Shown in pieces: positions 1 to 8,595 of a stretch of DNA of 64,000 nucleotides. Within the stretch, counting starts at the first letter, position 1; every line of letters starts with the position of its first letter. The notes beneath the pieces were generated by a model, which saw nothing but the letters and a program-made list of their open reading frames with translations, did no database searches and was not told the origin of the DNA. The translations under genes and the position numbers were made by a program. Source of the DNA: Deltaproteobacteria bacterium (GTDB taxonomy: Bacteria > Desulfobacterota > Binatia > UBA1149 > SPBQ01); assembly GCA_029262375.1 (NCBI GenBank), contig JAJCZM010000053.1, positions 155,400 to 219,399 on the forward strand. The letters run 5' to 3'.

Positions 1-417
1 ACTGCCGTCGTAGCTGCCGTACGTGCCGATCCACGAAGCGTTCAGAAACGAATTGATCGTATTGAACACGAAACCGCTGCTCGCGATCGCAAGCGGCATC
101 GAATCGCCTTCGCGCACACGCATCTGGAATGGGTACACCAGCGTTCGATGGACGTAGTGCGAGAGCCAGATGAGTGCCAGGACGCGCGGGACCGTTTCGG
201 ATGCGTTCGCACCGCTCGCAAAAAAATAAGCGAACGCGAACACGGACGGCGACTCCATGTAGACCCAGGCCAATCGTGTCGGCAACTGAGGTCCGGGTGT
301 GCTCTTGGTGTTGTGACGGCCGTAGGGGGCGTTTTGCCAGAGCAGCGGGATGACCGTGAGTGGTACGGCCGCGAAGACGCCGATCAGCAGCGTGTTGTAT
401 AGAGTCGACTCGGTCAA
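1..417 (-). CDS. Steroid 5-alpha-reductase-like membrane oxidoreductase (3' end outside window)
   Basis: The first 139 codons are visible; the C-terminal half lies beyond the window edge. The start is a TTG at 417-415 with GGAGG seven bases upstream; the frame stays open to base 1. The protein has hydrophobic segments and the signature stretches of the SRD5A family: YGRH near residue 29, LAWVYMESPS near residue 45, and HRTLVYPFQMR followed by MPLAIA near residues 83-100. Family members reduce a C=C bond next to a carbonyl (3-oxo-delta4-steroids or enoyl-CoA/polyprenal) with NADPH in the membrane. The true substrate cannot be told; bacterial homologues are mostly uncharacterised. It is divergent from the SDR gene. 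Family assignment is good, substrate unknown. Confidence 0.8.
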   Translation of the reverse strand, partial: MTESTLYNTLLIGVFAAVPLTVIPLLWQNAPYGRHNTKSTPGPQLPTRLAWVYMESPSVFAFAYFFASGANASETVPRVLALIWLSHYVHRTLVYPFQMRVREGDSMPLAIASSGFVFNTINSFLNASWIGTYGSYDGS

Positions 418-593
418 CGGGGGGCCTCCGGGCGGTGTCGCGCAGTTTGTTGCAAAGCGCGATCAAAAGCCAAATCGGTGGGTTCTTCTGTGCGGGTTCC
501 CTTGTGAAGGGCCTCGCTTGAAGCGGCCCGTGGCCCCGACTACGCATTACATCCATCCGCGCATCGAATCGCGCAGCTCAAGGAGAAATGCAC

Positions 594-1454
594 ATGGCTG
601 AATCTACTCGACCCTCCGGCGGTCTCGAAGGTTACGGTGCCCTGGTCACCGGGGGCGGAACGGGAATTGGCCGCGCATGCGCAGCCGCACTGGCCGCGGA
701 CGGAGCCGCGGTAACGATCTGCGGTCGTACGGAAGCGTCGTTGGTTGACGCGTTGGGCCGCATCGAGCCGCTCATCGGCCACGGCGGCAGCGTGCGTTAT
801 GTTCTGTGCGACGTCACGAATGAAGAGCAGGTGCGCGAGGCGGTGGCGAAGGCTGCCGAGGCGAACGGAGGACGACTGAACGCCTGTGTCGCCAACGCCG
901 GCGGCGGTGGCGGAATGGGCCCGTACCACGTTCTCGATACCGAGGAGTTCACTCGCGTGCTGCAACTCAACGTTGTCGGCACGATGCTGTCGATCAAGCA
1001 CACGATACCGTACATGGTTGAGGCCGGCGGTGGATCATTCGTCGGCATGTCCTCGATCGCCGGTCATCAGACACATCCGTATTTCGGGGCGTACACCGCC
1101 GGGAAGGCCGGCATCGAAGCAATGATGCGCAACGCCGCCGATGAGTTCGGTCGTTCAAAAGTACGATTCAACGCCATACGCCCGGGCTTCATCGCGACCG
1201 AGATGATGTCGGCGGTGCCGCGTGACAGCCGGACCTACGCGAGTTATCTCGAACGAACACCGATGCAGGACGTCGGGCAGCCGGAAGACGTAGGCGCGCT
1301 GGCGCGTTTCCTGATTGGTCCCGAGTCGCGCTGGATCACCGGCACAGCCATCAATATCGACGGTGGGCATCACCTGCGTAGCGGCCCGGATTTCAGCGAA
1401 TTCATCGCGCCGGCGTACGGCGACGAGGTGATGAAGGGCAACCGCCCCAAGTAA
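594..1454 (+). CDS. Short-chain dehydrogenase/reductase (SDR)
   Basis: A classical SDR of 286 residues using NAD(P)H. The cofactor motif TGGGTGIG is at residues 19-26, the NAG motif (VANAGGG) near 100, and the catalytic set is S154, Y167 and K171 (YTAGK). The start at 594 is preferred over the in-frame ATG at 588 because AGGAG at 581-585 is eight bases from 594 but only two from 588. The C-terminal NIDGGHHLRSG segment is typical of FabG-like and 2,4-dienoyl-CoA-reductase-like enzymes. The aminotransferase follows after 22 bases in the same direction, so the two are probably cotranscribed. Substrate unknown. Confidence 0.9.
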   Translation: MAESTRPSGGLEGYGALVTGGGTGIGRACAAALAADGAAVTICGRTEASLVDALGRIEPLIGHGGSVRYVLCDVTNEEQVREAVAKAAEANGGRLNACVANAGGGGGMGPYHVLDTEEFTRVLQLNVVGTMLSIKHTIPYMVEAGGGSFVGMSSIAGHQTHPYFGAYTAGKAGIEAMMRNAADEFGRSKVRFNAIRPGFIATEMMSAVPRDSRTYASYLERTPMQDVGQPEDVGALARFLIGPESRWITGTAINIDGGHHLRSGPDFSEFIAPAYGDEVMKGNRPK

Positions 1455-1476
1455 GTCGGGCACGGTAAGCGCAAGG

Positions 1477-2610
1477 ATGTCTTTCGAAGATTGTCGAGAA
1501 CTGTTCTCTATTCCGCCGGATGTCGCGTATCTGAACTGCGCTTACATGTCGCCGCTCATGCGCGACGTGGCGCGCGCGGGCGCGGCCGGAATCGAGAGCG
1601 AGTCGCAGCCATGGACGCTCACGCCCGATGGGTTCTTCACTCGCAGCGAACGCCTGCGCGAACTCTTCGCGCGCCTGATCGGCGCGACTGCGGACGATGT
1701 CGCGATCGTTCCGTCGGTGAGCTACGCAATCTCGACGGCTGCTCGCAACATCGCACTCGAGCGTGGCGATGAGATCGTGGTGCTCGACGAGCAGTTTCCT
1801 TCGAACGTCTATCCTTGGCGCGAACGGGCGCGCGAATGCGGTGCCGAACTACGCACTGTTGCCGTGCCCGCTGACGACGATTGGACCGTCGCCGTTGTGG
1901 CGAGCATCACCAAGCGATGCGCCGTCGTGTCGATTCCCGCCGTTCATTGGGCGTACGGCACGCTCATCGACTTGGTCGCGGTCCGTCGGGCGGCCGACGC
2001 GGTCGGGGCAAAGCTGGTGCTGGACCTGGCGCAGTCGCTCGGTGCGCTACCGTTCGATGTGCGCGAAGTGCGTCCGGACTTTATGGCCTGTCCGACCTAC
2101 AAATGGCTATTGGGTCCGTACGCGATGGGCTTCTTGTATGCCGCGCCGCACTTTCAGCAGGGGCGGCCGATCGAGCAGGGGTGGATCACGCGACGAGGAA
2201 GCGAAGACTTCGCGCACTTGGTCGACTACCAAGACGAGTTCCAGCCGGGCGCGCGACGTTACGACATGGGCGAGCGCGCGCAGTTCACGCTTGCTCCCAT
2301 GGTCGAGACGGCGCTCGAGCGACTACTCGGATGGGGAGTCGATGCGATCTATTCAGAATTGTCGCTGCGCAATCGAGCCATCGTCGAGCGCGCGGCGGAT
2401 ATTGGCTTTATCGCGGTACCTGATGCGTTACGCGCCGGTCACTATCTGGGGCTACGCCACACGGACGGTCTCGATGCTGAGATCGTGCCCAAACTCGCTG
2501 CGCGAGGCGTCTATGTCAGTCGCCGCGGAGATTGTCTGCGCATCACCCAGCATCTGTACAACAACGACAACGACGTTGACCGCCTTTTCGCGGCACTCGG
2601 CAGTCTGTAG
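1477..2610 (+). CDS. Class V aminotransferase (PLP-dependent, CsdA/kynureninase-like fold)
   Basis: This is a 377-residue fold-type I PLP enzyme. The Schiff-base lysine is K209 in PTYKWLLGPYA. The PLP-contacting aspartate lies in LVLDLAQSLGA, and the N-terminal YLNCAYMSPL resembles the substrate-lid start of class V enzymes. The family includes cysteine desulfurases, kynureninases and isopenicillin-N-epimerase-like proteins. An obvious C-terminal catalytic cysteine loop of SufS/IscS is not seen, so cysteine desulfurase activity is not supported. It follows the SDR and precedes a lipoprotein gene by 13 bases. Only the family is certain. Confidence 0.87.
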   Translation: MSFEDCRELFSIPPDVAYLNCAYMSPLMRDVARAGAAGIESESQPWTLTPDGFFTRSERLRELFARLIGATADDVAIVPSVSYAISTAARNIALERGDEIVVLDEQFPSNVYPWRERARECGAELRTVAVPADDDWTVAVVASITKRCAVVSIPAVHWAYGTLIDLVAVRRAADAVGAKLVLDLAQSLGALPFDVREVRPDFMACPTYKWLLGPYAMGFLYAAPHFQQGRPIEQGWITRRGSEDFAHLVDYQDEFQPGARRYDMGERAQFTLAPMVETALERLLGWGVDAIYSELSLRNRAIVERAADIGFIAVPDALRAGHYLGLRHTDGLDAEIVPKLAARGVYVSRRGDCLRITQHLYNNDNDVDRLFAALGSL

Positions 2611-2623
2611 GGTCGTCCGAGCG

Positions 2624-3010
2624 ATGAAACGCCGTTGGCCGAAAGGCGCTCGATTGACGACAGTGCTGTTACTGGTGGCGTTCTTGACGTCGTTGGCGGG
2701 TTGCTTGGTGTCTTCGGAGGACGCGTTGGTCGGGACATGGGAACAGATAGACGGTACCGAAGTGCTTCAGTTTCTCGAGACCGGCGAGGTCATCCAGGAG
2801 GACTCCGGCGGCTCGGTCGGCGCGAACTATCGCTTCGTCGACGAGCGTCGCATCCGGGTTGATTTCGGCGGTCCGGCTACCTACGCACCGCCGCGCACGT
2901 ATCGAGTCTTGGTAACGGCCGATACGCTCGCGCTGACCGACGAAGAAGACAGCACGAAGACCTATCTGCGCACCGAACGCATCCCCACCGTCAAGACCGA
3001 GATCGACTAG
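2624..3010 (+). CDS. Small lipoprotein with lipocalin-like GTW motif
   Basis: A predicted 128-residue lipoprotein. A basic N-terminus and hydrophobic stretch end in the lipobox LTSLAGC, placing the lipidated cysteine at residue 27. The mature part begins with LVGTWEQIDG and continues as short alternating strands ending in a charged tail, as in small lipocalin-like or DUF5640-like lipoproteins. The start ATG at 2624 is 13 bases after the aminotransferase stop; a longer frame running in from upstream is a shadow of the aminotransferase. Its TAG stop overlaps the stop of the convergent subtilase gene (shared CTAG). Function unknown. Confidence 0.75.
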   Translation: MKRRWPKGARLTTVLLLVAFLTSLAGCLVSSEDALVGTWEQIDGTEVLQFLETGEVIQEDSGGSVGANYRFVDERRIRVDFGGPATYAPPRTYRVLVTADTLALTDEEDSTKTYLRTERIPTVKTEID

Positions 3011-6000
3011 GGGGCGTTCTGCTTGAATTGCTCCGCGGAATTCTTCGCACCGAGTCCGACGAATTCAGACGTCCAACAGATTCCCGTTTCCGAGTTGATC
3101 AGCTGTACGCTGATTTCGGGGTCGGCATCGAAGTACGCGCCGGCGTCGAACGGGCCGACCAACGGAATGTTCGAGCCCCGAGCCTTCAGCGATAGTTTCG
3201 GTTTCCCGTTAATTCCCGACTTGAGCTGCAGCTGTTGTACGCCGGCGGCCGCGCCCGTCTTGTCCTTGTATTTGTACGATGTCGATTTACCCGACCAGCC
3301 GAGGCCGCTCGGGATCACCAGCTCGATGGGAACCCCGGCGACCGCCGCAGTTTGATCCCAGATGCACAAGGTGTTGCTCGCTATCGCCAGTGGGTTGCCG
3401 AAGTCGCTGAGCAGGGTGGCGTCGCCGCGCAGCCACTTCCACTTGATCTGATCCTTCTCATCGTCGCCGTCGTCTCGAACTTGGACCTTGGCTTTGCCGG
3501 CAACTTTACAGCCGGCGAGCGGCGTGGCCGGGCATCCTGCCGCCGATGCACAGGGACTGTATGCGGACAGGTTGCTCTCGGCGAAGTCTCCCGGGACCCC
3601 GCTGCCCGCGGAGAGTCCGACGATTCCACCCGTCGCGTCCACGTCCAATGTAGTGATGCGAATCTTGCCGTCGTAGAACAGTTCGATCTGGAAGTTGTTC
3701 GAATTGTTCGTGCTGAATTCCGGTACGTCCTCGTACGTGATGGCGATGCGGTCGGCGAGTTCGAGCGTCGAGACCGTTCCCCCCGCACCCGGATTCAGGT
3801 CGGTGAAAAGCGCTGAGACTCTGGGCAACGAAAAGTGGTCGGCCAGCGAGGGACTGAAGTCGGTGTCGCTGGTGCCGAGCGTTACGTAACCGTTGCTGCC
3901 GATGAAGACCCAGGGGTAGGCGGTGCCATACAGCTTCGCGGTATTGCCGCCGCCGAGGAATGTGCCGTTCGAATCGTCGTCGCTGAGGTTCTCGGTCGTC
4001 CCGCCGGCAGGATCTATCGGGAAGCCGGCGACCGAGAAGCTGCACGCTTCGTAGAAGTCACCCGATCCGTTGGGTGTGAACAGTGTCGCGGTGTTTGTGA
4101 GGTCCAAGTCGCTCGATTCGAAAAACTCGGTGAAATAGTCGGCCTGATCGAGCGTCGTCAGGCTGTAGCAGGCGCCGATATTGTCGTCGGTTGCGCTGTT
4201 GCCCGCTGCATCTGCGGCGTCGGCGGCGTAGAAGTAGGTGGTTGACGAAGCGAGCCCCGCAAGATCGATGCTATGACTCGTGGTTTCAGCACCGGTGGGG
4301 CTCGTGCTCGTGAGCGCGCCGCAGCTGGTCCCGAAGCGAACCTGCCCACTCGCAGTTTCATCTGTCGTGAACGTGATCGTCGCCGTGGTCGCGGCGAAGC
4401 CGGCTGTCGTGACCGCCGAGATGACGGGCGCGGTGCAATCGACCGTGGCGGCGTCCTGGACGACGGCGGGGTTGCCGCTCCCATCGTCGGCATCGTTGTA
4501 GGTCGCGGTCACGATCTGCCCATCGGCGACTTGGAGCACGGCGTCACTGGTCGTCACGGGATCGCCCGACGCTACGATCGTGCCGCTGAATTGACCGGAG
4601 TTCGCGGGTGTCTCGCTGAGAGCTACGATTTCCGAGTCGCCGCCGCTGGTGGTCACCGAGATGTTGGCCGACCCCGTGCCGGTCAGGTCACTGTCGGCGA
4701 TGGCGATGCCGACAACGTCGATGCAGCCGTAGACGGATTCATCGAGAACGATGAATCCGGCCGGAGATGCGTCGGTGAAATTGTAGGCGACGATCGCGAA
4801 ATCCTGATCCGTCGTGTCGCCGTTGCCAGGAACACCGTCGCCCGCGATCGTTGTTGCGTTGACGGTGATCGTCATGGGGCCGGTCGTACCGGCCGGAAGG
4901 AATACGCTCTCGGAGTTGTTGCGGGTGTCGGCGGTGCCGCCCGTCTGCGAATCGCCGGCACTGAAATTATTACCAAGGTAGGTATTGCCGCCGACCGTCA
5001 CTACCAGGTCGAGGTCGTTGACGAACGCATCTCCAACGGTGGCGCCGGGTGCGTCGGTCCATACCAGACTCACACGAATCGGTTCGGATACGTCGGGTGC
5101 CTGTCCGAGAAAATTGATGCTCTCTCCGGACGAAGCGAAGACCTGCGTTTGATCGTGTAGGAAACGCGGTGCCGTGACGGAGAAACCCAAGTCCATGTCG
5201 GGAATGCCGAAGCCCTGGTTGATTCCCGGTAGATCTTCGTTAGCACCGTTGCCGCTCATGTGTCGGCCGCTGTGCAAGACGTAGGCTTTGATAAGCGCCG
5301 GGCTCGGGGTTGCAACCGAATGCACGCGATCGAGGAACTCGCTGATTAGTGACGTGTAGCCCGCAACGCCGGGAGTCGAGTGGCTGGTGCCCGACGACCA
5401 GGTGTAGATCGAGCCGGGCGGGAACAAAGCGTCCGTACCTGGTGCGGAGAAATCGTTGCCCGCTGCGCCACAGACGCCCGAGCCGTTGAAGCTCGGCTGC
5501 GAGGCGAGGCCTTGAATGAATGTTCCGGGGGCTGCGATCTCAGGTTTGATGCGTCCGTCGCTGCACGGGCCGCGGCTCGAGAAACTCGCCATATCGCGTG
5601 CATCGTCGCCGTCCGTCGTCGTGTCCCCGCAGCCATCCCCGCTGGATGCATCGGGATTGGAAGTCTCGCCGGCGCCGACCGTGAGAAGGTTCTTGCCCGT
5701 CCCCGGCGATCCAACCGAACCGCTACCGGGGCCCGCGTTGCCGGCAGCGAAGACGAATAGAATTTCTTGGTTGCCGCCGGTGCCGCCCTGCGCATCGCGC
5801 GTAAGACTGTCGTAGACCTGTGAATCCGTGTTGTAGTCGCCGAATACGTCGGCGCCCCAGGAGTTCGTGCTGATGCGCGCGCCACGCGTGTAGTAGTCGT
5901 CCACCATCGTTGCGTCGCCGGTGCCCACGTCGAAGTTGGGTGCAAAGATACGGACGTTGGCCAACCGCCCGTAGGGGCTGACGCCGAGCCCGTAATTGAA

Positions 6001-7197
6001 GCCCGATGCGTCCTCGCTCGCAGCCCCCGCGGCGTCGTTGTAACCGCCGACGATGGACGCATTGATGTTGCCGTGACCATCCGGCCCTTCAGGTCCGGAC
6101 GCGAAGGATCCGGGAGGAATGACGGAGAAGAGAATGCGGCTCGGGTTGGCCGCGTTGTTCAGCTCGTAGAATTCGCTCGCTGCCGGGCTCGTGGTGCCGT
6201 TGTCCACACCGTCGTCGACGACGACGAGGACTGGGTAGTCCGCCGCATTGGTCGAGAATCCGTGCCCGGCGAGCCAGGCGAGGTAGCCCGGGCCGCTCGG
6301 ATTTTGCAGCGCGACGTCGAGGTTCCCCGCCATGATCTGCCCCTGACGCTCGCCCATGGCGTGCGGACGAACGTAGGGCTCGACGTTCACGACCGATTGA
6401 ATTTCGCTGAGTGCGCTGAGATCGACGCCGGAGACGCGGACGCGGACGTTGAGATAGACGCCGCGAGGATCGAGCGTCGCGTTACTCACGATCGACGTTG
6501 CGAGCGACGTGACTGCCGCCAAGTCCGATTTTACGCTTGCATGATTGAAGAGCTGTACGGTCACTTCGATGAGATCGCTTTTGGCGGCGGACCCGTCGAG
6601 CCGCGGTGAGAGTGCGTCGCCGGCCGTGTAGGCCGACTCGTATGCAACGTTGCCGGCCGCTGCTGCGCGCGTACGCAATGCCTGCGTCGCGCTGCTCCCG
6701 GGCGCCCATACGATGTATGCGTTTTGCGGCACGTAGTGGACGATCGAGACGCCGTCGGCCTCGAGAGCAGCGAGATCTTCGTCGTTGGGCGGTGCGGCGA
6801 ACTGCACCAAGCGTAGCCGGCGCTGGTCATCGGTCGAGCGCGCGGCGTTGCGCGTGTCTATGCTGCGCCGCCTCAGTGCGATGCGGTCGAAGTCCGCGCG
6901 AACGGTGACCGATCCGTCAGAGGGGCTGCGGGCCGCCGACGCATCGACGCGATAGACGTGGTAGTTCCCGCGTTGCGCGACCAACTCGGCTCCACGGCTC
7001 TCGAGGCTCGCGCGTGAAGCGCTATCGTCGGAGGACACCGTCACTTTGACCGTGTCGGCGTAGGCGGTTGCGACGGCGATAGGGACTACAGGAAGGAGTG
7101 CTGAGGTGGTGATCGCCAGCAGCACTACCGACGGCGTACATAGGGATCTGCGGGACGTGAAATCGCGAGCGGCGCGAGGGCGCGAAAATCGGTGCAT
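3007..7197 (-). CDS. Secreted multidomain subtilisin-like serine protease (S8, KP-43-like)
   Basis: A secreted protease of 1396 residues. The ATG at 7197 is preferred over an upstream in-frame start at 7290 because GGAAGGA lies just upstream and a signal peptide follows, ending at ATAYA-D. The S8 triad is D328 (VVDDGVDNG), H375 (DGHGN) and S605 (GTSHSTPG). The catalytic domain is followed by a KP-43-type beta-barrel (SLVWTDAPG, VNDLDLVV). Next come Ig/fibronectin-like domains (TTDETASGQVRFG) and a beta-rich domain with FIGSNGYVTLG. The last ~160 residues form a lysine-rich module containing DQIKWKW and YKYKDK, shared with the secreted protein at 48.3-50.6 kb. It probably acts at the cell surface or outside. 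Confidence 0.9.
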   Translation of the reverse strand: MHRFSRPRAARDFTSRRSLCTPSVVLLAITTSALLPVVPIAVATAYADTVKVTVSSDDSASRASLESRGAELVAQRGNYHVYRVDASAARSPSDGSVTVRADFDRIALRRRSIDTRNAARSTDDQRRLRLVQFAAPPNDEDLAALEADGVSIVHYVPQNAYIVWAPGSSATQALRTRAAAAGNVAYESAYTAGDALSPRLDGSAAKSDLIEVTVQLFNHASVKSDLAAVTSLATSIVSNATLDPRGVYLNVRVRVSGVDLSALSEIQSVVNVEPYVRPHAMGERQGQIMAGNLDVALQNPSGPGYLAWLAGHGFSTNAADYPVLVVVDDGVDNGTTSPAASEFYELNNAANPSRILFSVIPPGSFASGPEGPDGHGNINASIVGGYNDAAGAASEDASGFNYGLGVSPYGRLANVRIFAPNFDVGTGDATMVDDYYTRGARISTNSWGADVFGDYNTDSQVYDSLTRDAQGGTGGNQEILFVFAAGNAGPGSGSVGSPGTGKNLLTVGAGETSNPDASSGDGCGDTTTDGDDARDMASFSSRGPCSDGRIKPEIAAPGTFIQGLASQPSFNGSGVCGAAGNDFSAPGTDALFPPGSIYTWSSGTSHSTPGVAGYTSLISEFLDRVHSVATPSPALIKAYVLHSGRHMSGNGANEDLPGINQGFGIPDMDLGFSVTAPRFLHDQTQVFASSGESINFLGQAPDVSEPIRVSLVWTDAPGATVGDAFVNDLDLVVTVGGNTYLGNNFSAGDSQTGGTADTRNNSESVFLPAGTTGPMTITVNATTIAGDGVPGNGDTTDQDFAIVAYNFTDASPAGFIVLDESVYGCIDVVGIAIADSDLTGTGSANISVTTSGGDSEIVALSETPANSGQFSGTIVASGDPVTTSDAVLQVADGQIVTATYNDADDGSGNPAVVQDAATVDCTAPVISAVTTAGFAATTATITFTTDETASGQVRFGTSCGALTSTSPTGAETTSHSIDLAGLASSTTYFYAADAADAAGNSATDDNIGACYSLTTLDQADYFTEFFESSDLDLTNTATLFTPNGSGDFYEACSFSVAGFPIDPAGGTTENLSDDDSNGTFLGGGNTAKLYGTAYPWVFIGSNGYVTLGTSDTDFSPSLADHFSLPRVSALFTDLNPGAGGTVSTLELADRIAITYEDVPEFSTNNSNNFQIELFYDGKIRITTLDVDATGGIVGLSAGSGVPGDFAESNLSAYSPCASAAGCPATPLAGCKVAGKAKVQVRDDGDDEKDQIKWKWLRGDATLLSDFGNPLAIASNTLCIWDQTAAVAGVPIELVIPSGLGWSGKSTSYKYKDKTGAAAGVQQLQLKSGINGKPKLSLKARGSNIPLVGPFDAGAYFDADPEISVQLINSETGICWTSEFVGLGAKNSAEQFKQNAP

Positions 7198-7390
7198 CTG
7201 TATTCCTTCCGGTATCTCGTTTGGACGGTTCAGGCGTCGAGCGCAGCGGTATGCGAGATCGGTCCGCGTTGCGAACCCGGAGCCTAGCAAATCCGTTGGG
7301 TGACTGGCTAGCTGAAAAGCTTGGTGTAGGCCCCCCTGAACGAGGTGAGCCCTTGAGGGATGACGGCCGCCGCGTTAGGTTCGCCCCAGC

Positions 7391-7861
7391 ATGGACGCCG
7401 ATCGATTCTTCACCCGCCTCAATCCGATCTTCGTCGCCATCGGGACAATCCCGGGTCTGCACTGGATTCAGTCGCCGTTTCTGATGCTCGTCACGGTTAC
7501 CGGTAGGCGCACGGGCCGTCGCTATACGATTCCCGTGGGATACCAACTCTATGGGGGCCCCGGCGGGCAAGGCAACCGCATCGTCACGCTGGTGTCGAAG
7601 GCTCGGCGCAAGAACTGGTGGCGCAACTACATCGATCCCGCACCTGCCGAGCTCGTGCTCAGGGGAAAGAAGCTCGAGGTCGAGGGCGAGGTGCTTCGCC
7701 CCGACACTGATGAGTTTCGCGAGTACGCCGAGACGACGTTTCGCCGCATGCCGTGGCTGGGGCGTCAGTTCGGGCTGCGATACGCCGCCGCCACCGGCCT
7801 GACCGAGAGACAGGTCGAGCATCTCGGTCGCGAAGCCGCGATCGTAAGATTTCGTGCCTAG
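7391..7861 (+). CDS. Deazaflavin (F420)-dependent nitroreductase-family protein
   Basis: This 156-residue protein has the hallmarks of the Ddn/F420H2-dependent quinone-reductase family: a split-barrel core with VTVTGRRTGRRYTIPV near residues 34-50, then LVSKARRKNWWRNY near 68-82, which contacts the cofactor in characterised members. Such enzymes use reduced F420 to reduce quinones, nitro groups or unsaturated lipids. Its presence suggests the host makes F420 or a related deazaflavin, though some relatives bind FMN or heme. It is convergent with the YdcF gene, with a shared hairpin across both stop codons. No strong Shine-Dalgarno sequence precedes the ATG. Confidence 0.82.
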   Translation: MDADRFFTRLNPIFVAIGTIPGLHWIQSPFLMLVTVTGRRTGRRYTIPVGYQLYGGPGGQGNRIVTLVSKARRKNWWRNYIDPAPAELVLRGKKLEVEGEVLRPDTDEFREYAETTFRRMPWLGRQFGLRYAAATGLTERQVEHLGREAAIVRFRA

Positions 7862-7891
7862 CCCGGACTATTCACGAAGAGTCAGGGCTAG
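7858..7891. terminator. Bidirectional hairpin between convergent genes
   Basis: An inverted repeat, CTAGCCCgGACT at 7858-7869 against AGTCaGGGCTAG at 7880-7891, has one mismatch and a ten-base loop. It covers the stop codons of both convergent neighbours. It has no T tract, so it is a candidate bidirectional transcription stop rather than a textbook intrinsic terminator. Confidence 0.5.
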
Positions 7892-8436
7892 AGTATTCCG
7901 CGCGAAGCGAGCGAGCGGTAGATAGCGAGTTCGTGCATGACGCGTTCGCGGTGGCTGTCACTGCTGCGCCAACTGAACTCGTCGCAGACGCCCGGCGGCG
8001 GGCAGCAACGAAGATCCCAGTGTGCGGGTGCGTGCGTGCGAACCGTCTTCAAGACGCGGCCCATGTGCCACGGCGAAGACACCAACAATACCGACGAGAT
8101 CGAGTCGAGTATGTCGTGGCCACGTAGCACCCCGAGTGAGAAGGTCACGTTCTCGACGGTATCCATCGAGCCGTTTTCCAAGAGCAGTGCCGACGGCGGC
8201 ACCCCGGACTCCAGCGCAATGCGCTGCATGCGCGACGATTCCGTAGCTTGAACGCGACGTTTTCCGCGACCTGTGAACAACAGTCGCGGGACGTAGCCGA
8301 CATGGTAGAGGTCGACGGCGTGCTCCGTTCGCAGACGGAGTTCGTCATCATCTGCCGCACCGAAAACGATCGCGACATCGGCGTTCGCAGGATCGTCGGC
8401 GGCGAACAGTACGCTTGCTAGCTCGCGGTCGTTCAT
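7888..8436 (-). CDS. YdcF/DUF218-family protein
   Basis: A 182-residue soluble DUF218 (YdcF/SanA/ElyC-like) protein. It shows the family pattern: hydrophobic strand AIVFGAADDDELRLR, the alternation HAVDLYHVGYVPRLLFTG, the acidic NGSMDTVENV turn and the SSPWHMGR motif. Family members have a Rossmann-like fold; YdcF binds S-adenosylmethionine and ElyC/SanA affect the cell envelope, but no general reaction is known. This copy lacks the N-terminal membrane helices of ElyC. Start at 8436. Confidence 0.75.
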   Translation of the reverse strand: MNDRELASVLFAADDPANADVAIVFGAADDDELRLRTEHAVDLYHVGYVPRLLFTGRGKRRVQATESSRMQRIALESGVPPSALLLENGSMDTVENVTFSLGVLRGHDILDSISSVLLVSSPWHMGRVLKTVRTHAPAHWDLRCCPPPGVCDEFSWRSSDSHRERVMHELAIYRSLASRGIL

Positions 8437-8595
8437 CGGGGCGTGGCCTCTGCCACTCTCGTAGTTAGCCCGATCCGGCCCACTGAGCGAGTAGTTGCGT
8501 TCGCTCGAGCGGTTTTTCGTCGCGACGCCCGGTCATATCGGCCGCCCCCACACAGCATTCGCTTTGTAAGGGGGCGCTTGTCGTCACTTGCCGAC

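Noticed and set aside
1763-2623. Frame 1763-3010 as one 415-residue protein
   Set aside because: Only the part from 2624 is real (lipobox, start codon); the rest is an arginine/serine-rich shadow of the aminotransferase.
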